DNA of 64,000 nucleotides. Origin: Streptomyces sp. NBC_00306 (GTDB lineage: Bacteria > Actinomycetota > Actinomycetes > Streptomycetales > Streptomycetaceae). Location of the stretch: positions 4,836,001-4,900,000 of the forward strand of contig NZ_CP108032.1 in the NCBI RefSeq assembly GCF_036169555.1. Reading direction: 5' to 3'. Positions 8,551 to 16,872 of the stretch are shown here, piece after piece. The translations under genes were made by a program, and so were the position numbers. The first letter of the stretch is position 1, and every line of letters begins with the position of its first letter. The notes beneath the pieces were generated by a model. The model saw nothing but the letters and a program-made list of their open reading frames with translations. It did no database searches and had not been told where the DNA came from.

Positions 8551-9573
8551 ATGCTGATCGCTCAGCGTCCCTCGCTGACCGAAGAGGTCGTCGACGAATA
8601 CCGCTCCCGGTTCGTGATCGAGCCGCTGGAGCCGGGCTTCGGCTACACCCTCGGCAACTCCCTCCGCCGTACGCTCCTCTCCTCGATCCCGGGTGCGGCG
8701 GTCACGTCCATCCGTATCGACGGTGTCCTGCACGAGTTCACCACCGTGCCGGGCGTCAAGGAGGACGTCACCGACCTCATCCTCAACATCAAGCAGCTCG
8801 TCGTCTCCTCGGAGCACGACGAGCCGGTCGTGATGTACCTGCGCAAGCAGGGCCCGGGTCTGGTCACCGCCGCCGACATCGCGCCCCCGGCCGGTGTCGA
8901 GGTGCACAACCCCGACCTGGTCCTCGCCACGCTGAACGGCAAGGGCAAGCTGGAGATGGAGCTGACCGTCGAGCGCGGTCGCGGTTACGTCTCCGCCGTG
9001 CAGAACAAGCAGGTGGGCCAGGAGATCGGCCGTATCCCGGTCGACTCCATCTACTCCCCGGTGCTCAAGGTCACGTACAAGGTCGAGGCGACCCGTGTCG
9101 AGCAGCGCACCGACTTCGACAAGCTGATCGTCGACGTCGAGACCAAGCAGGCGATGCGTCCCCGTGACGCCATGGCCTCCGCCGGTAAGACCCTGGTCGA
9201 GCTGTTCGGTCTGGCGCGCGAGCTCAACATCGACGCCGAGGGCATCGACATGGGCCCGTCCCCGACGGACGCCGCGCTCGCCGCCGATCTGGCCCTGCCG
9301 ATCGAGGAGCTCGAGCTCACGGTCCGTTCGTACAACTGCCTCAAGCGCGAGGGCATCCACTCCGTGGGTGAGCTCGTGGCGCGTTCCGAGGCGGACCTGC
9401 TCGACATCCGCAACTTCGGTGCGAAGTCGATCGACGAGGTCAAGGCGAAGCTGGCCGGCATGGGCCTGGCCCTCAAGGACAGCCCGCCCGGATTCGACCC
9501 GACCGCCGCCGCCGACGCCTTCGGCGCCGACGACGACGCGGACGCTGGCTTCGTGGAGACCGAGCAGTACTGA
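8551..9573 (+). CDS. rpoA: RNA polymerase alpha subunit
   Basis: Alpha subunit (340 aa) that dimerises to scaffold RNA polymerase. The N-terminal domain spans about residues 1-230 (EPLEPGFGYTLGNSLRRTLLSS). A linker leads to the C-terminal helix-hairpin-helix domain (about 250-315) with the LTVRSYNCLKREGIHSVGEL motif that contacts UP elements and activators. An acidic tail ends the protein. It lies 130 nt after rpsK and 97 nt before rplQ. Confidence 0.99.
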   Translation: MLIAQRPSLTEEVVDEYRSRFVIEPLEPGFGYTLGNSLRRTLLSSIPGAAVTSIRIDGVLHEFTTVPGVKEDVTDLILNIKQLVVSSEHDEPVVMYLRKQGPGLVTAADIAPPAGVEVHNPDLVLATLNGKGKLEMELTVERGRGYVSAVQNKQVGQEIGRIPVDSIYSPVLKVTYKVEATRVEQRTDFDKLIVDVETKQAMRPRDAMASAGKTLVELFGLARELNIDAEGIDMGPSPTDAALAADLALPIEELELTVRSYNCLKREGIHSVGELVARSEADLLDIRNFGAKSIDEVKAKLAGMGLALKDSPPGFDPTAAADAFGADDDADAGFVETEQY

Positions 9574-9670
9574 GCCTGACGGCTCATCCACGCCTTCCCC
9601 GTGGCGTCCGCCACGGGGGAACTGACACCGGTACCTGATACGGCCGGTGCAGCACACAAGGAGAAACACC

Positions 9671-10171
9671 ATGCCGAAGCCCGCCAAGGGCGCCCGTCTG
9701 GGCGGCAGCGCCGCGCACGAGCGTCTGCTCCTCGCGAACCTCGCGAAGCAGCTGTTCGAGCACGGCCGCATCACCACGACCGAGGCCAAGGCCCGTCGCC
9801 TTCGTCCGGTCGCGGAGCGTCTGATCACCAAGGCGAAGAAGGGCGACATCCACAACCGTCGCCTGGTCCTGCAGACGATCACGGACAAGGGCATCGTGCA
9901 CACGCTCTTCACCGAGATCGCTCCGCGGTACTCCGAGCGCCCGGGTGGCTACACTCGGATCACCAAGATCGGTGGCCGTCGCGGCGACAACGCCCCGATG
10001 GCCGTGATCGAGCTGGTCGAGGGCGAGATCGCCAAGAAGGCGACCGTCGACGAGGCCGAGGCCGCGACCAAGCGTGCGGTCAAGGAGGACGCCCTCAAGA
10101 AGGACGCGTCCACCGAGGCCGAGGCCGTCGAGGACGCCAAGCCGGCGGACGAGGCGTCCAAGGACGCCTGA
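9671..10171 (+). CDS. rplQ: 50S ribosomal protein L17 with acidic C-terminal tail
   Basis: L17 (166 aa) lies near the polypeptide exit tunnel. The core MPKPAKGARLGGSAAHERLLL through RYSERPGGYTRITKIGGRRGDNAPMAVIEL is canonical. The last 40-45 residues are an Ala/Glu/Lys/Asp-rich extension typical of actinobacterial L17 and absent from E. coli. The start is ATG 9671 with AAGGAG upstream; an upstream in-frame Met (MQHTRR...) is rejected. A strong terminator follows. Confidence 0.97.
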   Translation: MPKPAKGARLGGSAAHERLLLANLAKQLFEHGRITTTEAKARRLRPVAERLITKAKKGDIHNRRLVLQTITDKGIVHTLFTEIAPRYSERPGGYTRITKIGGRRGDNAPMAVIELVEGEIAKKATVDEAEAATKRAVKEDALKKDASTEAEAVEDAKPADEASKDA

Positions 10172-10187
10172 GGCCCTGCCGTGCTGT

Positions 10188-10219
10188 GAGCGGGTCCGCC
10201 CTTCGGGGCGGGCCCGCTC
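10188..10219 (+). terminator. terminator of the alpha operon after rplQ
   Basis: A 14-bp stem (10188-10201 against 10206-10219, one T-G wobble) closed by a UUCG tetraloop, a very stable RNA hairpin, 17 nt after the rplQ stop. truA begins 31 nt later, so truA may be transcribed by read-through. Confidence 0.8.
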
Positions 10220-10249
10220 TCGCGTTCCGCCTTGCGAGAGGATCTGTTT

Positions 10250-11119
10250 GTGAGTGACGAGGCACTGCCGGGACACGTACGGCTGAGACTGGACCTGAGC
10301 TACGACGGCAAGGACTTCTCCGGCTGGGCCAAGCAGGCCGGCGGCCGGCGCACGGTCCAGGGGGAGATCGAGGAAGCGCTGCGCACGGTGACGCGCTCCT
10401 CCCGGACGTACGAGCTGACCGTCGCCGGGCGCACCGACGCCGGTGTGCACGCCCGTGGACAGGTGGCGCACGTCGATCTGCCCGAGGACGTGTGGGCCGA
10501 GCACCGGGAGAAGCTGCTGAAGCGGCTCGCAGGGCGGCTCTCGCGCGATGTGCGGGTCTGGCGGGCCCAGGAGGCCCCGGAGGGGTTCAACGCCCGGTTC
10601 TCGGCCGTCTGGCGGCGTTACGCGTACCGGGTGACCGACCACCCCGGCGGGGTCGACCCGCTGCTGCGCGGTCATGTGCTCTGGCACGACTGGCCGTTGG
10701 ACGTCGACGCGATGAACGCCGCGGCCGAACGGCTGGTGGGGGAGCACGACTTCGCGGCCTACTGCAAGAAGCGTGAGGGTGCCACGACCATCCGCACGCT
10801 CCAGCGGCTCGACTGGGAGCGGGACGCCTCCGGCGTCATCACGGCGACCGTCAGGGCCGACGCCTTCTGCCACAACATGGTGCGCTCGCTGGTGGGCGCG
10901 ATGCTGTTCGTGGGGGACGGGCACCGGCCGGTGGAGTGGCCGGCGAAGGTGCTGGCCGCGGGCGTACGGGACTCGGCCGTCCATGTCGTACGCCCGCACG
11001 GCCTCACGCTGGAGGAAGTGGGCTACCCCGCCGACGAGTTGCTCGCCGCGCGCAACCTGGAGGCCCGCAACCGGCGGACGCTGCCCGGGTCAGCCGGCGG
11101 GGGCGGTGGCTGCTGCTGA
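10250..11119 (+). CDS. truA: tRNA pseudouridine(38-40) synthase TruA
   Basis: Isomerises uridines 38-40 in the anticodon arm (289 aa, somewhat longer than E. coli TruA). The catalytic Asp lies in the motif VAGRTDAGVHARGQVAH, and the family features LDLSYDGKDFSGWAKQ and FCHNMVRSLVGAML are present. The start is GTG 10250 with GAGAGG 8 nt upstream. The position after rplQ is conserved in many bacteria. Its 3' end overlaps the convergent downstream gene by 30 bp. Confidence 0.96.
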   Translation: MSDEALPGHVRLRLDLSYDGKDFSGWAKQAGGRRTVQGEIEEALRTVTRSSRTYELTVAGRTDAGVHARGQVAHVDLPEDVWAEHREKLLKRLAGRLSRDVRVWRAQEAPEGFNARFSAVWRRYAYRVTDHPGGVDPLLRGHVLWHDWPLDVDAMNAAAERLVGEHDFAAYCKKREGATTIRTLQRLDWERDASGVITATVRADAFCHNMVRSLVGAMLFVGDGHRPVEWPAKVLAAGVRDSAVHVVRPHGLTLEEVGYPADELLAARNLEARNRRTLPGSAGGGGGCC

Positions 11120-12019
11120 GGCCTGCGCCTCACCCCGGCGCACGATCTGGCGGAAGGTGAACTCCGCCAGGTCGTCACCGGTCTGGAACGCCTTGGTGTC
11201 GCCCTTCGTGACCGACTTGGCCTTGGTGTAGCCGGTCGCGGTGAAGTAGGCGTAGCGGCCGTAGGAGTTGGCCGTGAAACGGCACACCGGGCCGCCCTTG
11301 CAGAAGGTCGGCACACCGGCGCCGGGCAGCGGTGCGACATTGCCGCTCGCCTGGGCGACGGCCTTCTTCGCCTCGGCCTCCAGCCCGAAGACCGCGACAC
11401 CGACGGTGACCGCGATGCCGTCCTTGCTGTAGGTGGCGCGGAAGACCTGGTCGCAGCCGTTCTTCTCGAGGACCCCGCCCAGAGAGCCCTGGGTGGCCGA
11501 CGAGCAGGTGCCGGTGCGGGCGGTCGCGCCCTTGGCGTAGACCCGGTTGCCCATGGTCAGCTTCTTGCCCGGGAAGAGGGTCTGGACGCTCAGCGGTGCC
11601 GTGTCCTTCTTCTCGCTGGAGATGAAGTCCTTCGGGTTCGGCGGCGGCAGCGGCGCGACCGAGGAGAACGACGGCTCGGGCCGCGTGGAGTCACTGGGCA
11701 GCGCCGGAGCCCCGGGCAGCTGACCGGTCGAGTCGCCGGACGCCGTGTCGTTGCCGTCGCCCGAGGAGACGATCGCCGTCGCCACGATGCCCGCGATCGC
11801 GGCCGTCGCCAGCGCTCCGCCGCCGATCAGCAGCCATCGCCTGCGGCGGGCGCGGGTCGCGGAGGCGTCGGCGAGCGCGGCCCAGTCCGGAGTGTCTCCC
11901 GTACGGGACGAACGCGCGCCGAAGGGATCGAACGGATCCGACGCTCCCTGACGGGAGTTGTACGGATCCTGGTTCTGTGCACCGGACCCCCACTGAGGTC
12001 CCCCCTGCCCAAAGCTCAT
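11090..12019 (-). CDS. membrane-anchored protein of unknown function
   Basis: Not recognised as a characterised family. About 309 aa. A Gly/Gln/Asp-rich cytosolic N-terminus (about 55 residues) precedes an RARRRR stop-transfer cluster and one membrane segment (LLIGGGALATAAIAGIVATAIV). A Ser/Pro/Asp linker follows, then an extracellular domain with several Cys residues. The topology (N-in, single-pass) suggests an exported domain facing the wall. An alternative start is ATG 12028, but the one at 12019 has AGGA at a suitable distance. It is divergent from the ABC-F gene and overlaps truA tail-to-tail by 30 bp. Confidence 0.7.
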   Translation of the reverse strand: MSFGQGGPQWGSGAQNQDPYNSRQGASDPFDPFGARSSRTGDTPDWAALADASATRARRRRWLLIGGGALATAAIAGIVATAIVSSGDGNDTASGDSTGQLPGAPALPSDSTRPEPSFSSVAPLPPPNPKDFISSEKKDTAPLSVQTLFPGKKLTMGNRVYAKGATARTGTCSSATQGSLGGVLEKNGCDQVFRATYSKDGIAVTVGVAVFGLEAEAKKAVAQASGNVAPLPGAGVPTFCKGGPVCRFTANSYGRYAYFTATGYTKAKSVTKGDTKAFQTGDDLAEFTFRQIVRRGEAQASAAATAPAG

Positions 12020-12074
12020 GCCGCGCATCCTAAACCTGTTGGGAGCACAGGGCCGCCGCCCTCAGAATCGGAGC

Positions 12075-13697
12075 ATGGGACATCTAGAGGCCGCACATCT
12101 CGAGTACTACCTGCCGGACGGGCGGGTACTGCTCGCGGACGCGTCGTTCAGGGTCGGCGAAGGCGCGGTGGTCGCGCTGGTCGGAGCCAATGGCGCGGGC
12201 AAGACGACGCTGCTGCGGATGATCGCGGGGGAGCTCCAGGCGCACGGCGGCACGGTGACGGTCAGTGGTGGACTGGGTGTGATGCGTCAGTTCATCGGCT
12301 CGGTACGTGACGAACGCACCGTCCGGGATCTGCTCGTCTCGCTCGCCCAGCCGCGGATCCGCGAGGCCGCCGAGGCGGTCGACGAGGCCGAGCACCTGAT
12401 CATGACCGTCGACGACGAGGCCGCGCAGATGCGGTACGCGCAGGCGCTGAGCGACTGGGCGGAGGCACGCGGATACGAGGCCGAGACCCTCTGGGACATG
12501 TGCACCACCGCCGCGCTGGGCGTCCCGTACGAGAAGGCGCAGTTCCGCGAGCTGCGGACGCTCTCCGGCGGTGAGCAGAAGCGGCTGGCGCTGGAGGCGC
12601 TGCTGCGGGGCCCCGAGGAGGTGCTGCTGCTCGACGAGCCGGACAACTATCTCGACGTGCCCGGCAAGCGCTGGCTGGAGGAACGGCTCAAGGAGACCCG
12701 CAAGACCGTTCTCTTCGTCTCGCACGACCGGGAACTGCTGTCGCGTGCCGCGGAGAAGATCGTCAGCGTGGAACCGAGCCCGGCCGGCTCGGACGTGTGG
12801 GTGCACGGCGGAGGCTTCGGGACGTACCACGACGCCCGCAAGGAGCGGTTCGCGCGCTTCGAGGAGCTGAAGCGGCGCTGGGACGAGGAGCACGCCCGGC
12901 TGAAGGCGCTGGTGCTGCGGCTGCGGCAGCAGGCGGCGATCAGCCCCGACATGGCGTCGCGGTACCGGGCGATGCAGACCCGGTTCAAGAAGTTCGAGGA
13001 GGCGGGGCCGCCGCCGGAGCCGCCGCGCGAGCAGGAGATCCGGATGCGGCTGCGCGGCGGGCGCACCGGCGTGCGCGCTCTGACCTGCAAGGGCCTCGAA
13101 CTCACCGGGCTGATGAAACCCTTCGACCTGGAGGTCTTCTACGGCGAGCGGGTGGCCGTCCTCGGCTCGAACGGCTCGGGCAAGTCCCACTTCCTGCGGC
13201 TGCTCGCCGGCGACACGTCCGTGGCCCACAAGGGCGAGTGGAAGCTCGGCGCGCGCGTGGTGCCGGGGCATTTCGCCCAGACGCACGCGCACCCCGAGCT
13301 CCTCGGGCGCACGCTGGTCGACATCCTGTGGACCGAGCACGCCAAGGACCGCGGCGGCGCGATGTCGGTGCTGCGGCGCTACGAGCTGGAGCGCCAAGGG
13401 GACCAGACCTTCGACAAGCTCTCCGGCGGCCAGCAGGCCCGGTTCCAGATCCTCCTCCTGGAGCTGGAGGGCACCACGGCGCTGCTGCTCGACGAGCCCA
13501 CGGACAACCTGGACCTGGAGTCGGCGGAGGCGCTCCAGGACGGCCTGGAGGTCTATGAGGGCACCGTGCTCGCCGTCACGCACGACCGCTGGTTCGCGAA
13601 GTCCTTCGACCGGTATCTGGTCTTCGGCTCGGACGGCGTGGTCCGGGAGACGGCGGAGCCGGTGTGGGACGAGCGGCGGGTCGAGCGGGCACGGTAG
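12075..13697 (+). CDS. ABC-F family ATPase
   Basis: Soluble protein (540 aa) with two ABC domains and no membrane segments, so an ABC-F protein acting on the ribosome (translation factor or antibiotic target protection) rather than a transporter. Domain 1: Walker A GANGAGKT, signature LSGGEQKR, Walker B VLLLDEPDN. Domain 2: GSNGSGKS, LSGGQQAR, LLLDEPTDNL. A charged inter-domain linker (about residues 240-320) follows the first domain. ATG 12075 gives the family-like N-terminus MGHLEAAHLEYYLPDGR; GGAG is only 1 nt away, so the transcript may be leaderless or the spacing is poor. The substrate cannot be assigned. Confidence 0.9.
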   Translation: MGHLEAAHLEYYLPDGRVLLADASFRVGEGAVVALVGANGAGKTTLLRMIAGELQAHGGTVTVSGGLGVMRQFIGSVRDERTVRDLLVSLAQPRIREAAEAVDEAEHLIMTVDDEAAQMRYAQALSDWAEARGYEAETLWDMCTTAALGVPYEKAQFRELRTLSGGEQKRLALEALLRGPEEVLLLDEPDNYLDVPGKRWLEERLKETRKTVLFVSHDRELLSRAAEKIVSVEPSPAGSDVWVHGGGFGTYHDARKERFARFEELKRRWDEEHARLKALVLRLRQQAAISPDMASRYRAMQTRFKKFEEAGPPPEPPREQEIRMRLRGGRTGVRALTCKGLELTGLMKPFDLEVFYGERVAVLGSNGSGKSHFLRLLAGDTSVAHKGEWKLGARVVPGHFAQTHAHPELLGRTLVDILWTEHAKDRGGAMSVLRRYELERQGDQTFDKLSGGQQARFQILLLELEGTTALLLDEPTDNLDLESAEALQDGLEVYEGTVLAVTHDRWFAKSFDRYLVFGSDGVVRETAEPVWDERRVERAR

Positions 13698-13709
13698 GCC
13701 GGGCGCGTT

Positions 13710-13739
13710 TTGACCCGTACGGGGCTGCGCGGGTAGTCT
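13710..13739 (+). promoter_or_regulatory. principal-sigma promoter for rplM-rpsI
   Basis: TTGACC (13710-13715) and TAGTCT (13734-13739) are separated by 18 bp, a close match to the Streptomyces HrdB-type consensus. It is followed by a leader of about 180 nt before the rplM start, room for autoregulation by L13, though no known leader fold was identified. Confidence 0.75.
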
Positions 13740-13925
13740 CGTCGATTGTTATGCGTATTGGCTTCGTCGTTCTCACGCGAAGGGCCCTTACGTAGGTTCC
13801 CTGGAGCAGTTACCAGTGGCTCGCATACGGGCTTCGTCCCCGGCGCTGTGAGCCCCAGCTGCATGATCGCTTCAGTGGATTCGTGTGTCTGGAACCCATC
13901 CAACGAAGAAGCGAAGGCTACGACC

Positions 13926-14369
13926 TTGCGTACGTACAGCCCCAAGCCCGGCGATGTCACGCGCCAGTGGCACATCATCGACGCGCAGGACATCGTCCTG
14001 GGCCGTCTCGCGACTACGGCAGCGAACCTCCTCCGGGGCAAGCACAAGCCGATCTACGCCCCCCACATGGACATGGGCGACTTCGTCATCATCATCAACG
14101 CCGAGAAGGTTCACCTCTCCGGCAACAAGAAGACCCAGAAGATGGCCTACCGCCACTCCGGGTACCCCGGTGGTCTGCGCTCCGTCCGCTACGACGAGCT
14201 GCTGGCCAAGAACCCGGAGAAGGCCGTGGAGAAGGCCATCAAGGGCATGATCCCGAAGAACACCCTGGGTCGTCAGATGCTCTCGAAGCTGAAGATCTAC
14301 GCGGGCGAGAACCACCCGCACGCTGCTCAGCAGCCGGTCCCGTTCGAGATCACCCAGGTCGCGCAGTAG
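13926..14369 (+). CDS. rplM: 50S ribosomal protein L13 (TTG start)
   Basis: L13 (147 aa) is an early 50S assembly protein. The family N-terminus MRTYSPKPGDVTRQWH begins at a TTG codon at 13926, with GAAGG at 13913-13917 and 8-nt spacing; there is no ATG or GTG that would give a normal-length protein. Core motifs LGRLATTAANLLRGKHKP and the KGMIPKNTLGRQML stretch are present. It forms an operon with rpsI 44 nt downstream. Confidence 0.96.
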   Translation: MRTYSPKPGDVTRQWHIIDAQDIVLGRLATTAANLLRGKHKPIYAPHMDMGDFVIIINAEKVHLSGNKKTQKMAYRHSGYPGGLRSVRYDELLAKNPEKAVEKAIKGMIPKNTLGRQMLSKLKIYAGENHPHAAQQPVPFEITQVAQ

Positions 14370-14413
14370 TTCCGGCCACCCCCTAAGACGTACAGAAAGA
14401 TCTGAGGAGAATC

Positions 14414-14932
14414 GTGGCCGAGACCACTGCAGAGACCCCCGTCGAGGGCGAAGAGACCTACGCCGAGGTCACCACCTTCGAGTCGGAGACGCCCGTCGAG
14501 GGCGAGTACACCTCCGAGTCCCTCGCGTCCCGCTTCGGCGACCCGCAGCCCGCTGCGGGCCTGGGCCGTCGCAAGAACGCCATCGCCCGCGTCCGGATCG
14601 TTCCGGGCTCCGGCAAGTGGAAGATCAACGGTCGCACCCTTGAGGACTACTTCCCCAACAAGGTGCACCAGCAGGAAGTCAACGAGCCCTTCAAGGTGCT
14701 CGAGCTCGACGACCGCTACGACGTCATCGCCCGCATCTCGGGTGGCGGCGTCTCCGGCCAGGCCGGCGCCCTGCGCCTCGGTGTGGCCCGTGCGCTCAAC
14801 GAGGCCGACGTGGACAACAACCGCGCCGCGCTGAAGAAGGCCGGCTTCCTGAGCCGCGACGACCGTGCGGTCGAGCGCAAGAAGGCCGGTCTCAAGAAGG
14901 CCCGCAAGGCCCCGCAGTACAGCAAGCGTTAA
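14414..14932 (+). CDS. rpsI: 30S ribosomal protein S9
   Basis: S9 (172 aa) reaches the P-site tRNA with its basic C-terminal tail, here ending KARKAPQYSKR. An acidic N-terminal extension of about 45 residues precedes the conserved GLGRRKNAIARVRIVPGSGK and is typical of actinobacteria. GAGGAGA precedes GTG 14414. It is the last gene of the rplM operon, followed by a perfect 18-bp hairpin. Confidence 0.97.
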   Translation: MAETTAETPVEGEETYAEVTTFESETPVEGEYTSESLASRFGDPQPAAGLGRRKNAIARVRIVPGSGKWKINGRTLEDYFPNKVHQQEVNEPFKVLELDDRYDVIARISGGGVSGQAGALRLGVARALNEADVDNNRAALKKAGFLSRDDRAVERKKAGLKKARKAPQYSKR

Positions 14933-14953
14933 TCGCCTGCTCGGCCTGCTTGT

Positions 14954-14994
14954 ACGTACGCCCCGGCAGCACTCAGTGCTGCCGGGGCGTACGT
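14954..14994 (+). terminator. terminator of rplM-rpsI
   Basis: A perfect 18-bp inverted repeat (14954-14971 against 14977-14994) with a 5-nt loop, starting 22 nt after rpsI and followed by a short pyrimidine run. Its near symmetry makes it potentially bidirectional. Confidence 0.85.
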
Positions 14995-15073
14995 CTTTCC
15001 ACTACCTCGGGCGTTTAACGGGCAACAGGCGCTCGAAGGCCTGCATTTTTCGGAGCATTTTCGGAGGACAGCT

Positions 15074-16432
15074 GTGGGACGACTCTTCGGCACGGACGGC
15101 GTGCGCGGTGTCGCCAATGCGGACCTGACGGCGGAGCTCGCGCTCGGTCTGTCGGTCGCGGCGGCGCATGTGCTCGCCGAGGCGGGGACCTTTGAGGGAC
15201 ATCGGCCGACCGCGGTGGTCGGGCGGGATCCGCGTGCGTCAGGAGAGTTTCTGGAGGCCGCCGTCGTGGCGGGACTCGCGAGCGCGGGCGTCAACGTCGT
15301 GCGCGTCGGGGTGCTGCCGACGCCGGCCGTGGCGTACCTCACGGGTTCGCTCGGTGCGGACCTCGGCGTGATGCTCTCCGCGTCGCACAACGCCATGCCG
15401 GACAACGGCATCAAGTTCTTCGCACGCGGCGGCCACAAGCTGGCCGACGAGCTGGAGGACCGCATCGAGACGGTGTACGAGCAGCACCGGACCGGTGAGC
15501 CGTGGGAGCGGCCCACCGGTGCGGGTGTCGGCCGGGTCACCGACTACGACGAGGGCTTCGACCGGTACGTCGCGCACCTCATCGCCGTCCTGCCGAACCG
15601 GCTCGACGGGCTGAAGGTCGTCCTGGACGAGGCGCACGGCGCTGCGGCCTGGGTCTCGCCCGAGGCGTTCGCGCGGGCCGGCGCCGAGGTCGTCACGATC
15701 GGTGCGGAGCCCGACGGGCTCAACATCAACGACGGGTGCGGCTCCACGCACCTGGACTCGCTGAAGGCCGCGGTCGTCGAGCACGGTGCGGCGCTCGGCA
15801 TCGCGCACGACGGCGACGCGGACCGCTGCCTCGCGGTGGACGCGTCCGGCAACGAGGTCGACGGCGACCAGATCCTGGCGGTGCTGGCCCTGGCGATGCG
15901 CGAGGCGGGCACCCTGCGCGGGAACACGGTCGTCGCGACCGTCATGTCCAACCTCGGCTTCAAGCTGGCGATGGAGCGCGAGGGCCTCTCGCTCGTGCAG
16001 ACGGCCGTCGGCGACCGGTACGTCCTGGAGTCGATGAAGGAGCACGGGTACGCGCTCGGCGGCGAGCAGTCCGGGCACGTCATCGTGCTCGACCACGCGA
16101 CGACCGGCGACGGCACGCTCACCGGCCTGATGCTGGCGGCGCGGGTCGCCGCGACCGGCCGCTCGCTCGCGGACCTCGCCGCGGTCATGGGCCGGCTGCC
16201 GCAGATCCTGATCAATGTGCCGGACGTCGACAAGTCGCGGGTGAAGACGTCGGCGGAGCTGGCGAGCGCGGTGGCGGAGGCGGAGCGGGAGCTCGGCTCC
16301 ACGGGCCGTGTGCTGCTGCGTCCGTCGGGCACGGAGCCGCTGGTACGGGTGATGGTCGAGGCCGCGGACATCGAGCAGGCGCGGTCGGTGGCGAGCCGGC
16401 TCGCGGACGCGGTGAAGTCTTCGCTCGGCTGA
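15074..16432 (+). CDS. glmM: phosphoglucosamine mutase
   Basis: Interconverts glucosamine-6-phosphate and glucosamine-1-phosphate for UDP-GlcNAc and peptidoglycan synthesis (452 aa). It begins MGRLFGTDGVRGVAN. The phosphoserine loop is ASHN at about residue 104, the metal-binding loop is DGDADR, the sugar-binding loop is GGEQSGH, and the phosphate site is RPSGTEPLVR. GGAGG precedes GTG 15074. It lies downstream of rpsI as in other actinobacteria; glmS is 2.5 kb further on. Confidence 0.97.
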   Translation: MGRLFGTDGVRGVANADLTAELALGLSVAAAHVLAEAGTFEGHRPTAVVGRDPRASGEFLEAAVVAGLASAGVNVVRVGVLPTPAVAYLTGSLGADLGVMLSASHNAMPDNGIKFFARGGHKLADELEDRIETVYEQHRTGEPWERPTGAGVGRVTDYDEGFDRYVAHLIAVLPNRLDGLKVVLDEAHGAAAWVSPEAFARAGAEVVTIGAEPDGLNINDGCGSTHLDSLKAAVVEHGAALGIAHDGDADRCLAVDASGNEVDGDQILAVLALAMREAGTLRGNTVVATVMSNLGFKLAMEREGLSLVQTAVGDRYVLESMKEHGYALGGEQSGHVIVLDHATTGDGTLTGLMLAARVAATGRSLADLAAVMGRLPQILINVPDVDKSRVKTSAELASAVAEAERELGSTGRVLLRPSGTEPLVRVMVEAADIEQARSVASRLADAVKSSLG

Positions 16433-16452
16433 CGCGAGGACTGCTTCTTGGT

Positions 16453-16485
16453 GTGTGCCCGTGCCCCGGGGTGGTGCGGGCACAC
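16453..16485 (+). terminator. hairpin after glmM
   Basis: GTGTGCCCG (16453-16461) pairs with CGGGCACAC (16477-16485); inner C/G runs extend it. An almost identical hairpin recurs at about 16579-16610, so the element is duplicated within the repeat island. Probably a glmM terminator. Confidence 0.6.
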
Positions 16486-16872
16486 GCATGGTGCGGGTGG
16501 TGTCCGGGGCTCCGCCCCGGACCCCGCGCCTCAATCGCCGGCGGGGCTGGGTTTGCCTTGATCGCCGGCGAGGCGTGTGTGCCCGTGCCCCGGGGTGGGT
16601 GCGGGCACACACGCTTGCTGCGGGGGGTTCGCGGGGCTCTGCCCCGGACCCCGCGCCTCGATCGCCGCCGGCGGGGCTGGGTTTGCCTCGATCGCCGGCG
16701 AGGCCCGGGTTCGCCTCAGTCGCCGGCGAGGCCCGGGTTCGCCTCAGTCGGCGGCGGGGCTGGGTTTGCCTCAGGCGCCGGCGGGGCCCGGGTTTGCCTC
16801 GATCGCTGGCGGGGCCCGGGTTCGCCTCGATCGCCGGCGGGGCTTGATCCTGCTCCCGCGGCGCTCAGGTGC
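16486..16872. repeat. GC-rich intergenic repeat island with a 28-bp tandem array
   Basis: A non-coding stretch. Two copies of a composite element (a GGGGCTCCGCCCC-like palindrome, then a CCTCAATCGCCGGCGGGGCT-like arm) lie at about 16490-16550 and 16628-16678. They are followed by six head-to-tail units of 27-28 bp at 16681-16847, each containing GCCTC-R-RTCGCCGGCG-R-GGC. The related composite occurs again at 22.67-22.98 kb. There are no unique spacers, so it is not CRISPR. It lies between glmM and the convergent DUF389 gene. Confidence 0.8.

Noticed and set aside
16681..16847. Regularly spaced 28-bp repeats as a possible CRISPR array
   Set aside because: The units are directly adjacent with no spacers, differ at several positions, and there are no cas genes in the window.
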